NCBI GenBank assembly: GCA_945901795.1
Contig: CAMDLP010000023.1
Coordinates: forward strand, 1 to 46,175
DNA: 46,175 nucleotides
Direction of reading: 5' to 3'
DNA from: Akkermansia muciniphila
Lineage (GTDB): Bacteria > Verrucomicrobiota > Verrucomicrobiia > Verrucomicrobiales > Akkermansiaceae
The notes beneath the pieces are model-generated. The model searched no databases. It was given only the letters and a program-made list of their open reading frames with translations, and was not told the origin of the DNA. The position numbers and the translations under genes were made by a program. Positions 36,508 to 45,152 of this stretch are shown here, in pieces. The first letter of the stretch is position 1. Each line of letters begins with the position of its first letter.

Positions 36508-37701
36508 ATGCAACCACTCCACCCTGATGATTCCCGCCTGACCGCCTACGTTCTTGGCGAGCTCGCGCCGGAAGACGCCGCCGCCATCGAGCGGGCCGCC
36601 GCTGCGGATACCGGGCTTCGGACGAAGATCCAGGAAATCACGGACGTCCAGGATTTCCTAACTGGAAGACTCGCCGCATCCGCCGACCCGCGTCTTCCCC
36701 GCCAGCGCGAAAACATCCGCCGAAACCCGCAGCAGACGAAGTCCCGCCGCTTTGCATCGCTCCAAATCTGGCTCATCCCCGCCGCCGCTGTCGTGGTCCT
36801 GGCGCTGGCCACGCTCATCCTGACGCGCATGCCTGCAGACAAGCCGCTCGCGGCCGCCGGCCGCCATCAAGAACTGTTAGAACCCGCGCCGGTCCTGCCA
36901 CCAGCCGCCGTCCTGCCACCGGCCCCTGCCGCATGGTTTCTGCCAGAAAACGCCGCCGGTTCGCTGCCACTCGATCTGCCAGTCACATCCGAGAGATCCA
37001 GTTTAACCGAGATTTCCAAATCCATCCGCGAAGACGGCCTCCTCCCGCCCCACCACTCCGTCCGGCTTGAAGAGATTCTCAACAACTTCTCCGTCCGCCT
37101 GAACGGAGTCACCGCCATCGCGCGCGACGCGGCTGGCAATCATTCGCCGGACGGACGCGAAACCGGCATCCCCAGCCACATCGCCACGCTTGCCACCGAG
37201 ATGATCCCCTGCCCGTGGAAACCCTCGGCCTCCCTGCTCCTCATCTCCATCCGCGGAAACGGCCAAACAGACTGCAATGTCAAAATCACCTTCCATCCGG
37301 ATACTGCTAACATCTTCCGCTACCGCCTCCTCGGCTTCAATCCCGTCGCAGGCCAGACACCGGGAATTCTCCCCTCCAAGCTACCCGCGAAATCCGTCAC
37401 CACGCTGGCCATCGAAATCGAGCCTTCCACCCCGGCAGGCAACCTCGGATCACTCGAATGGTCCGCTAACGGCAAGCCTGCACCCGGCATTTCCCTCGTC
37501 CGCAAGGGCGACGCAGAACCTTCCGACGACGCCCGCTTCGCCGCCCTCGTCTGCACCTTCGCCCAGTGGCTTGCCGCCCGTCAGAACGGACTAATCGATG
37601 CCGAGATCGTCGCCGCGCTCGCCCGCGAAATCGCCTCCACCACCCTCGCCGCCGACCGCACGGATTTCCTCAACCTGATCGACCGCTCACTGCACCTGTA
37701 G
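36508..37701 (+). CDS. YfbK-like membrane protein lacking the VWA domain
   Basis: N-terminus (LTAYVLGELAPEDAAAIERA) resembles anti-sigma-factor-type cytoplasmic tails. One membrane helix lies at about residues 86-106 (IWLIPAAAVVVLALATLILT), then a Pro/Ala linker. The periplasmic part begins like the YfbK N-domain: ISKSIREDGLLPPHHSVRLEEILNNF and MIPCPWKPSASLLLISIRG. It goes directly into the DUF3520-like end (VKITFHPDTANIFRYRLLGF, AKSVTTLAIEIEP, RFAALVCTFAQWLA). In YfbK a VWA domain with DxSxS sits between these parts; none is visible here. 35 bases after rex, possibly co-transcribed. Confidence 0.7.
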   Translation: MQPLHPDDSRLTAYVLGELAPEDAAAIERAAAADTGLRTKIQEITDVQDFLTGRLAASADPRLPRQRENIRRNPQQTKSRRFASLQIWLIPAAAVVVLALATLILTRMPADKPLAAAGRHQELLEPAPVLPPAAVLPPAPAAWFLPENAAGSLPLDLPVTSERSSLTEISKSIREDGLLPPHHSVRLEEILNNFSVRLNGVTAIARDAAGNHSPDGRETGIPSHIATLATEMIPCPWKPSASLLLISIRGNGQTDCNVKITFHPDTANIFRYRLLGFNPVAGQTPGILPSKLPAKSVTTLAIEIEPSTPAGNLGSLEWSANGKPAPGISLVRKGDAEPSDDARFAALVCTFAQWLAARQNGLIDAEIVAALAREIASTTLAADRTDFLNLIDRSLHL

Positions 37702-37753
37702 CCCGCCTGATTTGCATTTGCAGCAACCGGAGACCCCGCCCAAACTGAACCCC

Positions 37754-38689
37754 ATGGAAAAACGAATGCCGAAAACCATTCGGTTCGCCAGCCGCGTGCT
37801 GCGCGACTTTTTCCTGCGCAACCACGGCCTGCTGCTCACCGCCGCCGTCGCCTATAACATGATGCTCTCGCTGATTCCCCTGTCAGCCGTGCTCATGGTC
37901 ATCTTTTCGCACTTCATCGACGAGGCGCTGCTGCTGGAAACCATCACCGCGGAAGTCTCGCTCATCGCGCCCGGTTTCACACCCACTCTCATCGAGGTAC
38001 TCACCGGATTCATCCAGTCCCGAAATTTGATCGGCTGGGTCGGCGGCGTTTCCCTGCTCGTTTTCAGCTCACTCGCCTTCCGCGTCATGGAAAACGCCAT
38101 CGCCATCATTTTCCACCGCCCACTCCAGCCGCTGAAACGCAAGTTCTGGATCTCCGCCCTGATGCCCTACCTCTTCATCCTCATCGTCGCCGCCGGCCTG
38201 ATAGGAATCACCGCCGTCAACGCCGTCATCGACGCCCAGGACCAGAAGAACTACAGCTTCCTCGGCATCGACGCGCTACTTCAACAACACCTGAACCATA
38301 TTATCTATCTGATCGGAGTGCTCGGCCTCGTGCTGCTTTTTTCGCTCTTCTACAAGATCATGCCAGTGGCGAAAGTCTCGTTCCGCCGCGCCCTCGCCGG
38401 AGGCCTGACCGCCACCATCCTCTGGGAGATCGTCCGCCACCTCCTCGTTTCCTACTACACGCAAATCTCCATGGTCAACGTCCTCTACGGCTCCATGGCC
38501 ACCATCATCATTGTCCTCCTCACCCTGGAAGCCGTCTCGCTCATCCTGCTGCTAGGAGCCCAGGTCATCGCCGATCTCCAGCGCAGCGCGAACGCCGGCG
38601 TCCCGTGGCACGAGGACCCGGACGACGACCGTAGCGGCGATCACCGGTCGCCGCGAAATCTATCAAACAGCAACCTCGGCGACCGGTGA
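37754..38689 (+). CDS. YihY/BrkB-family membrane protein
   Basis: Start at MEKRMPKTIRF (37754). Six or so membrane helices: LLLTAAVAYNMMLSLIPLSAVLMV, LIGWVGGVSLLVFSSLAFRV, LMPYLFILIVAAGLIGITAV, IIYLIGVLGLVLLFSLFY, ATILWEIVRHLLVSYY and MATIIIVLLTLEAVSLILLL. The AYNMMLSLIPL and YKIMPVAKVSFRRALAGGLTAT blocks are typical. Physiological role of the family is not settled. The last 20 residues (RSGDHRSPRNLSNSNLGDR) come from a palindromic repeat, so the native end has been altered. Confidence 0.85.
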   Translation: MEKRMPKTIRFASRVLRDFFLRNHGLLLTAAVAYNMMLSLIPLSAVLMVIFSHFIDEALLLETITAEVSLIAPGFTPTLIEVLTGFIQSRNLIGWVGGVSLLVFSSLAFRVMENAIAIIFHRPLQPLKRKFWISALMPYLFILIVAAGLIGITAVNAVIDAQDQKNYSFLGIDALLQQHLNHIIYLIGVLGLVLLFSLFYKIMPVAKVSFRRALAGGLTATILWEIVRHLLVSYYTQISMVNVLYGSMATIIIVLLTLEAVSLILLLGAQVIADLQRSANAGVPWHEDPDDDRSGDHRSPRNLSNSNLGDR

Positions 38690-38696
38690 TCGCCGC
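38630..38696. repeat. Perfect 20-bp palindrome over the yihY stop
   Basis: Arms 38634-38653 and 38677-38696 are exact reverse complements (GCGGCGATCACCGGTCGCCG) with a 23-base loop. The left 28 bases (38630-38657) recur identically in purL at 8598-8625. The yihY stop TGA lies in the right arm. It may also end yihY transcription, but there is no T-run. Confidence 0.9.
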
Positions 38697-38705
38697 CACC
38701 CAACC

Positions 38706-39791
38706 ATGAAACCCGTTAGCGACATCCACGTCAGTTCGAACCTCGTCCTCCCCACCCCGCTCGACCTGCTCAAACAACTGCCGCCCAGTGACAGCGACAC
38801 GGATTTCATTTTCCAAAGTCGCCGTGAGATCCGGGAAATCATCTTCGGGAACGATCCCCGCCTGCTCGTCATCGCCGGCCCCTGCTCCATCCACGACATC
38901 GCCGCCGGCCGCGAATACGCCGAGCGCTTCGCCAAGCTCGCGGACCGGGTGAAAGACGAAATGCTGCTGGTGATGCGCGTCTATTTCGAGAAACCCCGGA
39001 CCACCGTCGGCTGGAAGGGACTCATCATGGACCCACGCCTCGACGGCAGCAACCGCATCGCGGAAGGGCTCCACATCGCCCGCCAATTTCTGTTGGACAT
39101 GATCCGTCTCGGCATCCCCACCGCCACCGAGTTGCTAGACCCGATCACCCCGCAATACATCGCGGACTTGATCTGCTGGTCCGCCATCGGCGCGCGCACC
39201 ACCGAATCCCAAACCCACCGCCAGATGGCCAGCGGGCTCTCGATGCCGCTCGGTTTCAAGAACGGCACGCTCGGCAATCTCGAGCCCGCCATCAACGCGA
39301 TCAAAGCCGCCGCCCAGCCGCAGACCTTCCTCGGCGTCGGCATGGACGGCCGCGCCTCCGCCGTCACCACCACCGGCAATCCCGACTGCCACATCATCCT
39401 GCGCGGCGGCGAGAGCGGACCTAACTTCGACGAAAAGAGCGTGGCCGAGACCCGCGACATGCTCGTCAAACACGGCTTGAAACCCGCCATCATGATCGAT
39501 GCGAGCCACGGGAATTGTGCGAAGGACCACCACCTCATGCCCGCAGTCTTCGAGGAAATCGTCCGCCAGCGCGCCGCCGGAGACACTTCGATCATCGGCA
39601 CCATGCTAGAAAGTCACCTCATCGGCGGTGCCCAGAAATTTCCCCAACCCCTCGACCAGCTCGTTTATGGGCAGAGCATCACGGATGCGTGCATCGACTG
39701 GGAGACGACCGAGAAGTTGCTCCTCGCGGCCGCCACAACTTTGAGCGCGGTGAATGAAAATCGGCCGAACCCGCTGGCGGATCGGGAGTAG
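38706..39791 (+). CDS. 3-deoxy-7-phosphoheptulonate (DAHP) synthase, AroG type
   Basis: First step of the shikimate pathway: PEP plus erythrose 4-phosphate. Class I-alpha motifs: VIAGPCSIHDIAAGREYAERF, RVYFEKPRTTVGWKGLIMDP, IGARTTESQTHRQMASGLSM, GFKNGT, MIDASHGNCAKDHH and IGTMLESHLIGG. 361 residues, full length, with the Cys, His, Glu and Asp metal ligands in place. Which aromatic amino acid inhibits it cannot be told. Sixteen bases after yihY; no Shine-Dalgarno. Confidence 0.95.
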   Translation: MKPVSDIHVSSNLVLPTPLDLLKQLPPSDSDTDFIFQSRREIREIIFGNDPRLLVIAGPCSIHDIAAGREYAERFAKLADRVKDEMLLVMRVYFEKPRTTVGWKGLIMDPRLDGSNRIAEGLHIARQFLLDMIRLGIPTATELLDPITPQYIADLICWSAIGARTTESQTHRQMASGLSMPLGFKNGTLGNLEPAINAIKAAAQPQTFLGVGMDGRASAVTTTGNPDCHIILRGGESGPNFDEKSVAETRDMLVKHGLKPAIMIDASHGNCAKDHHLMPAVFEEIVRQRAAGDTSIIGTMLESHLIGGAQKFPQPLDQLVYGQSITDACIDWETTEKLLLAAATTLSAVNENRPNPLADRE

Positions 39792-39827
39792 GACAAAAAG
39801 CCAGGATGTCGACGCGGATTCCAAAGT

Positions 39828-40085
39828 TCACAACTTGACCACTTCGGGGAGGATTTTTTCACGAAAACGATGATCATTGCGTAATTCAAGCGACACCTGC
39901 CCGCCCTGTTGAGAGAGGTCGCCAACAGTGAAAGCAACATCCTGCAAAAGGGCCGTAAGCGCGAAAATGTCGCCATGCTCACCCCATTCAAGGCCGAGCC
40001 CGCCAAAGCCCGCGAGCTCGGAAATTCCCGCCGCTGCCCATCGGCTTGGGTTGAAGTTCGAATGGTGACGTGGATCGCGGAAGCC
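39828..40085 (-). pseudogene. Startless 85-codon reading frame, probable gene remnant
   Basis: Minus-strand frame open from after a TAG (40086-40088) to TGA (39828-39830) with no ATG, GTG or TTG at a sensible place. The product looks like real protein: DPRHHSNFNPSRWAAAG, then LGLEWGEHGDIFALTALLQD and LELRNDHRFREKILPEVVKL. It may be the 3' end of a lost gene or a repeated element that happens to be open. Function unknown. Confidence 0.35.
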
Positions 40086-40145
40086 CTAGAGTCGATTTCC
40101 CCGTGCGCAAAGACCCCGCGCGGAGCTTTCGCGATGCATTGGCCA

Positions 40146-40165
40146 GGCGGACAGGAGTGTCCGCC
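40146..40165. repeat. Hairpin repeat downstream of the aldo/keto reductase
   Basis: GGCGGACA-GGAG-TGTCCGCC, a perfect 8-bp stem immediately after the minus-strand gene's stop at 40170. On the minus strand there is no T-run, so it may be a dispersed palindrome or a Rho-type 3' end rather than an intrinsic terminator. Confidence 0.6.
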
Positions 40166-40169
40166 CTCC

Positions 40170-41288
40170 TTACCATTCAGATCCGAGGCCGTGGCGGCCG
40201 GCGAGCTCCAACAGGTCCTCGCGCATCGGCCACTCGTCGGGGCGCTCGCTGGTGGCGTGACGTTTGCTGGCGCCTTTCAGGGTCATGCAGCCGGTGTTGT
40301 CGCCGATGCGGCGGATGGAATCGACTTCCTCGGAATCAAAACGCACCGCCGGCAGCTTGGCGAACTCGCGGATCTTGTCCTCGATGAGGCGCGCGCCTTC
40401 GCCGGCTTCCTGGATGAAAGTCGGCACCACGCTTTTCACCGCGGGATGACTGAGGTTCCAGATGCAGGCAAATTCCAACATGCTCAGGCCGTATTTCTCA
40501 GCGAGCGGGCGCATGCGGTTGGCCTTTTCCATGCCGTGCTGGACCCAGCCTTCCGGGCGATAGGTGCGGTGGTCGCCGGGCTTGAAGCTGTGCTCGGGGC
40601 CGCCGATGTCGTCGTGGAAGACGCCGCCGTAATCGACGACGCGGGTCATCACCTTGACGCCGTGTTTCTCACAGACCGGCAGGGTCAGCCCGACGGGCCA
40701 GGGCTCGAGCGGATTGAGAATGAGCATCGACCAGTCGATGAGCGTGCCGAATTTTTCGAGGCAGTAAATCAAGTCGAGTGAGAAGCCGTTAGCCGGACCC
40801 GGCGCGATGCCGAGGCGGTCGGTGAGGCCTTCGGTTTTCGCGCCTTCGAGCGCCTGCCAGAGCGGCTCGCTGGTGTAACCGAGTTCGTCCGGGTTGTGGA
40901 GCATGAGCAGGTCGAACTTGTCCACGCCGCAGCGCTCGAGCTCTTTCGAACACGCCATTTTAATAAAATCCGAGTAACCTTCCGGGCCGCGCAACTCGGG
41001 CGAAGTGAAGCGCGGGTAGCCTTGGCTGCCCTGGCGCTGGCCTTCGTAGAAATCGTGGCCGATCATGCCGACGAGGCTGTAAGTGGAGCGGTCGATGCCT
41101 TTGAGCGCCACGCCCAACAACTCGTCGGCCTTGCCGTTTCCATAGACGTCGGAGGTGACGAAGGTGCGGATGCCGGCTTCGTAAGCGGTCTCAATGCAGC
41201 CGATGAAGCGCTCCTCGGAAAGGGTTTCGCCAAAGTGCATGAAGCGTCCGCCGCTCCAGGTTCCGTATGCTGTGGTGGTAGGTTCCAT
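40170..41288 (-). CDS. Aldo/keto reductase-family protein
   Basis: Start at MEPTTTAYGTWSGGRFMHFG (41288); the frame is open to 41603 only because of the mtnP shadow. The AKR signature FVTSDVYGNGKADELLG supplies Asp47 and Tyr49. FDLLMLHNPDELGYTSEPLW corresponds to the catalytic His strand. The strand that should carry the catalytic Lys (VIATK in other members) reads YSLVGMIGHD, with no Lys at the expected place. 372 residues, somewhat long. Substrate unknown; oxidoreductase activity needs care because of the missing Lys. Confidence 0.8.
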   Translation of the reverse strand: MEPTTTAYGTWSGGRFMHFGETLSEERFIGCIETAYEAGIRTFVTSDVYGNGKADELLGVALKGIDRSTYSLVGMIGHDFYEGQRQGSQGYPRFTSPELRGPEGYSDFIKMACSKELERCGVDKFDLLMLHNPDELGYTSEPLWQALEGAKTEGLTDRLGIAPGPANGFSLDLIYCLEKFGTLIDWSMLILNPLEPWPVGLTLPVCEKHGVKVMTRVVDYGGVFHDDIGGPEHSFKPGDHRTYRPEGWVQHGMEKANRMRPLAEKYGLSMLEFACIWNLSHPAVKSVVPTFIQEAGEGARLIEDKIREFAKLPAVRFDSEEVDSIRRIGDNTGCMTLKGASKRHATSERPDEWPMREDLLELAGRHGLGSEW

Positions 41289-41313
41289 GGTGGGAAAATT
41301 GTAAGTTCTGAAA

Positions 41314-41378
41314 GTAGTCGAGGACTTCAGTCCGTTCTTTGCGGGAGAATTGAAGAATGGACTTAAGTCCTTGACTAC
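41314..41378. repeat. Palindromic repeat between mtnP and the aldo/keto reductase
   Basis: Arms 41314-41338 and 41355-41378 read GTAGTC-AGGACTT-AGTCC in opposite directions with three or four mismatches and a 16-base loop. The TAG stop of mtnP (41375-41377) lies in the right arm. Confidence 0.75.
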
Positions 41379-42253
41379 ATTAATCGCCCGAGGATCGGCG
41401 CCAGATCCCTCGCCGCCTGCTCCGGCCACAGCACGCGGGGCGTGAAGATCGCGGTGTCGAGGACGCGGTGGCAGGGACTCTCCGGAGTTTCGGGAATCAT
41501 GCCGACGGCGCTGCGGATGATCCGTTTCGCCATGGCGCTGTTGGCGTGGAGGTTCTCGATCACGGTCTCCACCTCGACGGCGACTTCGTCCGTTTTCCAA
41601 CAATCGTAGTCGGTCACGAGGGCCAGCGTCGCTGCGGCGATTTCCGCCTCGCGGCAGAGCCGGGCTTCCGGGCCGTTAGTCATACCGATGATGTCCGCGC
41701 CGCTCATCCGGTGAAAATTCGCCTCGGCGCGGGTCGAGAACGCCGGTCCGTTCATGCACAGATAGGCGCCGCCGTCGTGGACTTTCGGCGCGAGCGAGCG
41801 GGCGGCGGTCAGCAGGATTTCCCGCAGCTCCGAGCAATACGGATCGGCGAAACCGATGTGCGCGGCGATGCCGTTTCCGAAAAACGTGTGCTTGCCGGCC
41901 GTGCCGGTGCGGTCGATCAACTGGTCCGGCACGACGATCTCGCGTGGCGCGAGTTCCTCCCGCAGGCTGCCGACGGCGGTGACTGAAATCACCCAGCGCA
42001 CACCGAGCGAGCGCAGCGCCCAGATGTTAGCCCGGTGGTTGATCTCATGCGGCATCAGGCGGTGCCCCACCCCGTGGCGAGGCAAAAAACAAACCCGCCG
42101 CCCGGCGATGCGGCCGCTGACTAACTTGTCCGACGGATCGCCGAACGGGGTCTTGATCGACTGCTCCGAGATCTCCTCGAAGCCCTCCATTTCGTAAAGC
42201 CCGCTGCCGCCGACAATTCCGATAGCAGGCTCATTCGTGCGTTCAACATTCAT
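41375..42253 (-). CDS. mtnP: S-methyl-5'-thioadenosine phosphorylase
   Basis: Phosphorolysis of methylthioadenosine to adenine and methylthioribose 1-phosphate, in methionine salvage. Motifs: GIVGGSGLYEMEGFEE (phosphate site), FLPRHGVGHRLMPHEINHRA, GPAFSTRAEANFHRMSGADI with IGMTNGPEARLCREAE. The FSTRAE block separates MTA phosphorylase from inosine/guanosine phosphorylases. 292 residues. The adenylate-kinase-like gene lies 31 bases upstream on the same strand, so adenine salvage may be linked. Confidence 0.92.
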   Translation of the reverse strand: MNVERTNEPAIGIVGGSGLYEMEGFEEISEQSIKTPFGDPSDKLVSGRIAGRRVCFLPRHGVGHRLMPHEINHRANIWALRSLGVRWVISVTAVGSLREELAPREIVVPDQLIDRTGTAGKHTFFGNGIAAHIGFADPYCSELREILLTAARSLAPKVHDGGAYLCMNGPAFSTRAEANFHRMSGADIIGMTNGPEARLCREAEIAAATLALVTDYDCWKTDEVAVEVETVIENLHANSAMAKRIIRSAVGMIPETPESPCHRVLDTAIFTPRVLWPEQAARDLAPILGRLM

Positions 42254-42284
42254 AGGACAAGTCAGCGGATGATGGAGGCGGAAA

Positions 42285-43484
42285 TCAGCCGCGGCGGATT
42301 TTCGAGCCTTCGAAGAGGATCGTCATGCGGTAAACCCGCTTCTCTCGGGTTTCGATCTTGCCGGTGACGAGGTCGAAACGCTCGGGGATTTCCTGGCGGT
42401 GGATGTCCACGCTGGCGCGGAATCCCCGCTCGGAGAAGACGTCGATGAGGATCGCGATGGCGACCGGATCCTCGAACAGCATGTCCTCGGTATTGATCAT
42501 CGCCCGGCCGCTGACGGCGTAGCGCTTGATGATCGGCATCATTTTTCCCTGGATGAAATCGACGACCGAGTGCAGCCGGTCCGGGCATTCGAGCTGATAG
42601 CCATCCAGCCGGTTGACGAGTTCCTGGCGCGCCTGCACGACGATTTCATCCGCCAGCGGGATGTGGCGTAGGCTGTCGTAAGTGAGCGGGTCGAGCTCAA
42701 GCGAGCTCTGATAGGCGAGCTCGTTGATGATGTTCTGTTGGACGATCTCGATCGGCGCCTGGGCGTTGATAAAATGATAGTGGAAGATCTGCTTGAGCGA
42801 GACGAGCGCGTCGTAGGTCTTCTCCTTGAAGGTGCGGTAGCGGTTGCGAGCGAGCTCGGGATGGAAGTCGGTGTTGCGCTCCTCCTCCAACTCCCCGACG
42901 CCGGACTGGCGGATCTCGGCGTTGCGGGCGAGCGCCTCCCGGCCGCGCTTGAGCTGGCGAACAATGCTTTCCGCCTCATCCACGAACAACACCATGATGT
43001 GAAACGTCGGCTGCCGGAAATGCATCGCCTTCGGGGTGCCGGAAAACTCGCGGCGCAACTGGATCATCTGGTCGTAAAACATCTTGAGGCACTCGACCTG
43101 CACGGTGGTGCGGGGGAAACCATCGAGCACCGCGCTGTCCCGGAACTGCGGCTTGAGGAGCTCGTGGAGGAGCAGGCGCAGCACCTCCTCGTCGCCCACC
43201 ATGCCGCCGCCGGCCTTGATCTTCCTGGCTTCCGGGGAGTCCAGCAACTGACTGATCACGATGGGTGCCGCGGTGATGCCGCGGACCCGGCAGATGAAGG
43301 CGGTGTTCGTCCCCTTGCCGGAGCCGGGCGCGCCTCCGAGCAGGATGAGCTCCTTGGGGAAAAGCAGGTTTTCCCGGCCGAGTTCCTTCTCCAGTCCTTT
43401 CCAGACCCGGTTAAAAATCAGCTGGGCGTCCTTGATTTCAAGATCGGGACTGAAAACTGCGCTGGAAGATGGGTTTGGATTCAC
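42285..43484 (-). CDS. Long adenylate-kinase-like nucleoside monophosphate kinase
   Basis: 399 residues against about 215 for adenylate kinase. Walker A LLGGAPGSGKGTNT (Gly51-Thr59) and VLDGFPRTTVQVECL are the hallmarks of the NMP-kinase core at residues about 45-140. The lid region is modified (FHIMVLFVDEAESIVRQLKRGREALARN). A C-terminal extension of about 150 residues (from LDPLTYDSLRHIPLADEIVV on) contains RAMINTEDMLFEDPVAIAIL and has no name that I recognise. Probably a relative with extra regulatory or binding function. Same strand as mtnP. Confidence 0.75.
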   Translation of the reverse strand: MNPNPSSSAVFSPDLEIKDAQLIFNRVWKGLEKELGRENLLFPKELILLGGAPGSGKGTNTAFICRVRGITAAPIVISQLLDSPEARKIKAGGGMVGDEEVLRLLLHELLKPQFRDSAVLDGFPRTTVQVECLKMFYDQMIQLRREFSGTPKAMHFRQPTFHIMVLFVDEAESIVRQLKRGREALARNAEIRQSGVGELEEERNTDFHPELARNRYRTFKEKTYDALVSLKQIFHYHFINAQAPIEIVQQNIINELAYQSSLELDPLTYDSLRHIPLADEIVVQARQELVNRLDGYQLECPDRLHSVVDFIQGKMMPIIKRYAVSGRAMINTEDMLFEDPVAIAILIDVFSERGFRASVDIHRQEIPERFDLVTGKIETREKRVYRMTILFEGSKIRRG

Positions 43485-43530
43485 TTGGGGGACTACACGA
43501 TATCGCCGGACCGCGGTCCAGAGCGTCTTG

Positions 43531-43569
43531 AAAAAATCGCGGCCCCGCCCGTGAAGGCGGAGCCGCGAC
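43531..43569 (-). terminator. Intrinsic terminator downstream of the rhaT remnant
   Basis: Minus strand: TCGCGGCTCCGCC-TTCACG-GGCGGGGCCGCGA then TTTTTT; 13-bp stem with one mismatch. It shows that the rhaA-rhaT unit was a normal transcript before decay. Confidence 0.9.
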
Positions 43570-43599
43570 GATGAAGTTCAGTGGAATTCCAACAGCCGA

Positions 43600-44291
43600 T
43601 CAATGGCCGCCGCCACTTCCGACGTAGTTGCCGTAGCCGATAATCATGGTGGATAGCACGAGAATCGCGAGGCCGGCGAAAAGCAGCCCCTTCGATTTGG
43701 CGCTGGCGCCTTTCCACTCCCTCAAGGCGAGTCCCCAGATGGAGCTGAAAATGATAATCGACGCCATGTGAAGGGTCCAACTGCTAAATTCATATTCGCC
43801 CATCTGGGTTTCACCCATCGAGTAAAAGAAGAATTGGAAGTACCAGAGCGTCCCGGCCAAGGCGGCGGAGATGTAGTTTCCAACGAGTGGGATTCGCCGA
43901 TCGCCTCCATTGCCGTTGAGGTTCTTTGATCCTGTCAACTCCTCGGCAGGAGCGTGCCAAACACGGTGCAATAGCCGAGCGCCACCGCCATGCCCAGCGA
44001 CATGCCGAGATAACGCATCGCAAGACCGAATGTCAGACCGCCGATACCCCACAACGCGCCGAAAAGGTAGCTGTAAAACCAGACCTGCCCGGGGGTTTCC
44101 TTGAGAACCGTGATCGGATCCGTGGTATTCAAGGTTGCAAAAACCCAAGGCGCGATGATCCACGAAAAAATCCCGGCTGCCAGCCATGAAGTTTCCTAGG
44201 ACCAGCGCTTCACGCCGCGGAATGGAACATAGAAGGAGCCGGATGCAAGGCCCCCAAGCCAGTGATAGATAACGCCGACAATTGGATTCAT
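43600..44291 (-). pseudogene. rhaT: Broken L-rhamnose/H+ symporter
   Basis: Start MNPIVGVIYHWLGGLASGSF is intact, but codon 32 (Trp in RWSWETSW) is TAG at 44196-44198. Reading continues to ITVLKETPGQVWFYSYLFGA and GMAVALGYCTVFGTLLP, then stops at 43935. Another frame supplies the C-terminus (NYISAALAGTLWYFQFFFYS, SSWTLHMASIIIFSSIWGLA). Roughly 115 residues in the middle are absent. So there is one nonsense mutation, one frame change and one large internal deletion. It can no longer transport rhamnose. Confidence 0.88.
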
Positions 44292-44333
44292 AATAGTGTG
44301 TCAGTTGGATTTTTGGATTGAGATGAATTTTGA

Positions 44334-44894
44334 TTAGATGCGCTTGCTGAGCACCGCAGTCTCGTATTGCCGGACCTCGGTGAGCCAATCGCTGCCGGCT
44401 GGAACGCTCTGCGATTCGCAATAAGCATCCCAAACCGCGCCCCATGGCAATCTCTTGGATTTCTCCATCAGCGCGAGGCGGGTGGTGTAGTCGCCGGATT
44501 TCTCGGCGTCGCGGAGGGCCGCCGGCTCCAACAAAGCCATGAGCAGCGCCTTGAGCGTGTTGCGCGTGCCGATGGTCCACGCGGCGATCCGGTTGATGCT
44601 GGCGTCGAAGAAATCCAGGCCGATGTGGGTGCGGGCGAGTAGTTTGTTACGAACGAGCTCGGCGGCGATGGACTGGAGCGCATCGTCGAGGGTGACGACG
44701 TGGTCGCTATCCCAGCGCACGCCGCGGCTGACGTGCAGGAGGATTTCCGGCACATACATCAGCGCGGAGGACAGCTTGTCGGCGATGCCTTCCGTCGGGT
44801 GGAAATGGTCGGCGTCGAGGCAGAGTAGCTTCTGGTTTTTGATCGCATAGCCCATGTAGAATTCATGGGAACTGAGCGTGAGTGCCGCCTGATT
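44334..44894 (-). pseudogene. rhaA: C-terminal fragment of L-rhamnose isomerase
   Basis: Open from 44894 without a proper start: [14 protein letters not shown], then [20 protein letters not shown] and [20 protein letters not shown] with the metal-binding Asp/His residues. The natural stop (ETAVLSKRI) is kept. About 186 codons remain of roughly 420; the N-terminal half is replaced by unrelated sequence at about 44890. Adjacent to broken rhaT, as in intact rhamnose operons. Confidence 0.85.
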
Positions 44895-45090
44895 TCATGC
44901 ATACATTCTGCCTCCCTCGCACGGGCCTCGGCTTGCAAGCCGGCGATCTCCTGCTCGTGGGTCTTCGCATCGGGCATTCCCGCGCTGGCTTCGGGGACGG
45001 CTTCGAGGAAATTGAGCGGATAGCTGCTCTTCACCGCGTAGTTTACGTTCTGCGTCACAGCGCCACCGCTCCAGCCCCCAATGCTTGTTA
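44895..45090 (-). pseudogene. C-terminal scrap of a trypsin-like secreted protease
   Basis: In one minus frame: IGGWSGGAVTQNVNYAVKSS, YPLNFLEAVPEASAGMPDAK and a short charged coil EIAGLQAEARAREAEC. The QNVNYAVKSSY-LNFLE pattern is what I associate with the end of S1-type serine proteases with a C-terminal tail. No catalytic triad remains. It abuts the rhaA scrap directly, so two deletions met here. Confidence 0.5.
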
Positions 45091-45110
45091 GTCGGGATTG
45101 ACCCCAACGA

Positions 45111-45126
45111 GTTGGTGCGCATGAGG
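45111..45126 (+). repeat. 16-bp direct repeat flanking the esterase gene, copy 1
   Basis: GTTGGTGCGCATGAGG, identical to 45940-45955. The 813 bases between the copies hold just one gene (45153-45905). Confidence 0.85.
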
Positions 45127-45152
45127 GGCTAAAGAGCGGTTCGAAGGCGGCA

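Noticed and set aside
40170-41288. Aldo/keto reductase as part of rhamnose metabolism
   Set aside because: Separated from the rha remnants by mtnP and the kinase gene; nothing in the sequence supports the link.
41289-41603. N-terminal extension of the aldo/keto reductase
   Set aside because: Runs through the palindromic repeat and the mtnP 3' end; the product is Arg-rich and unlike the family.
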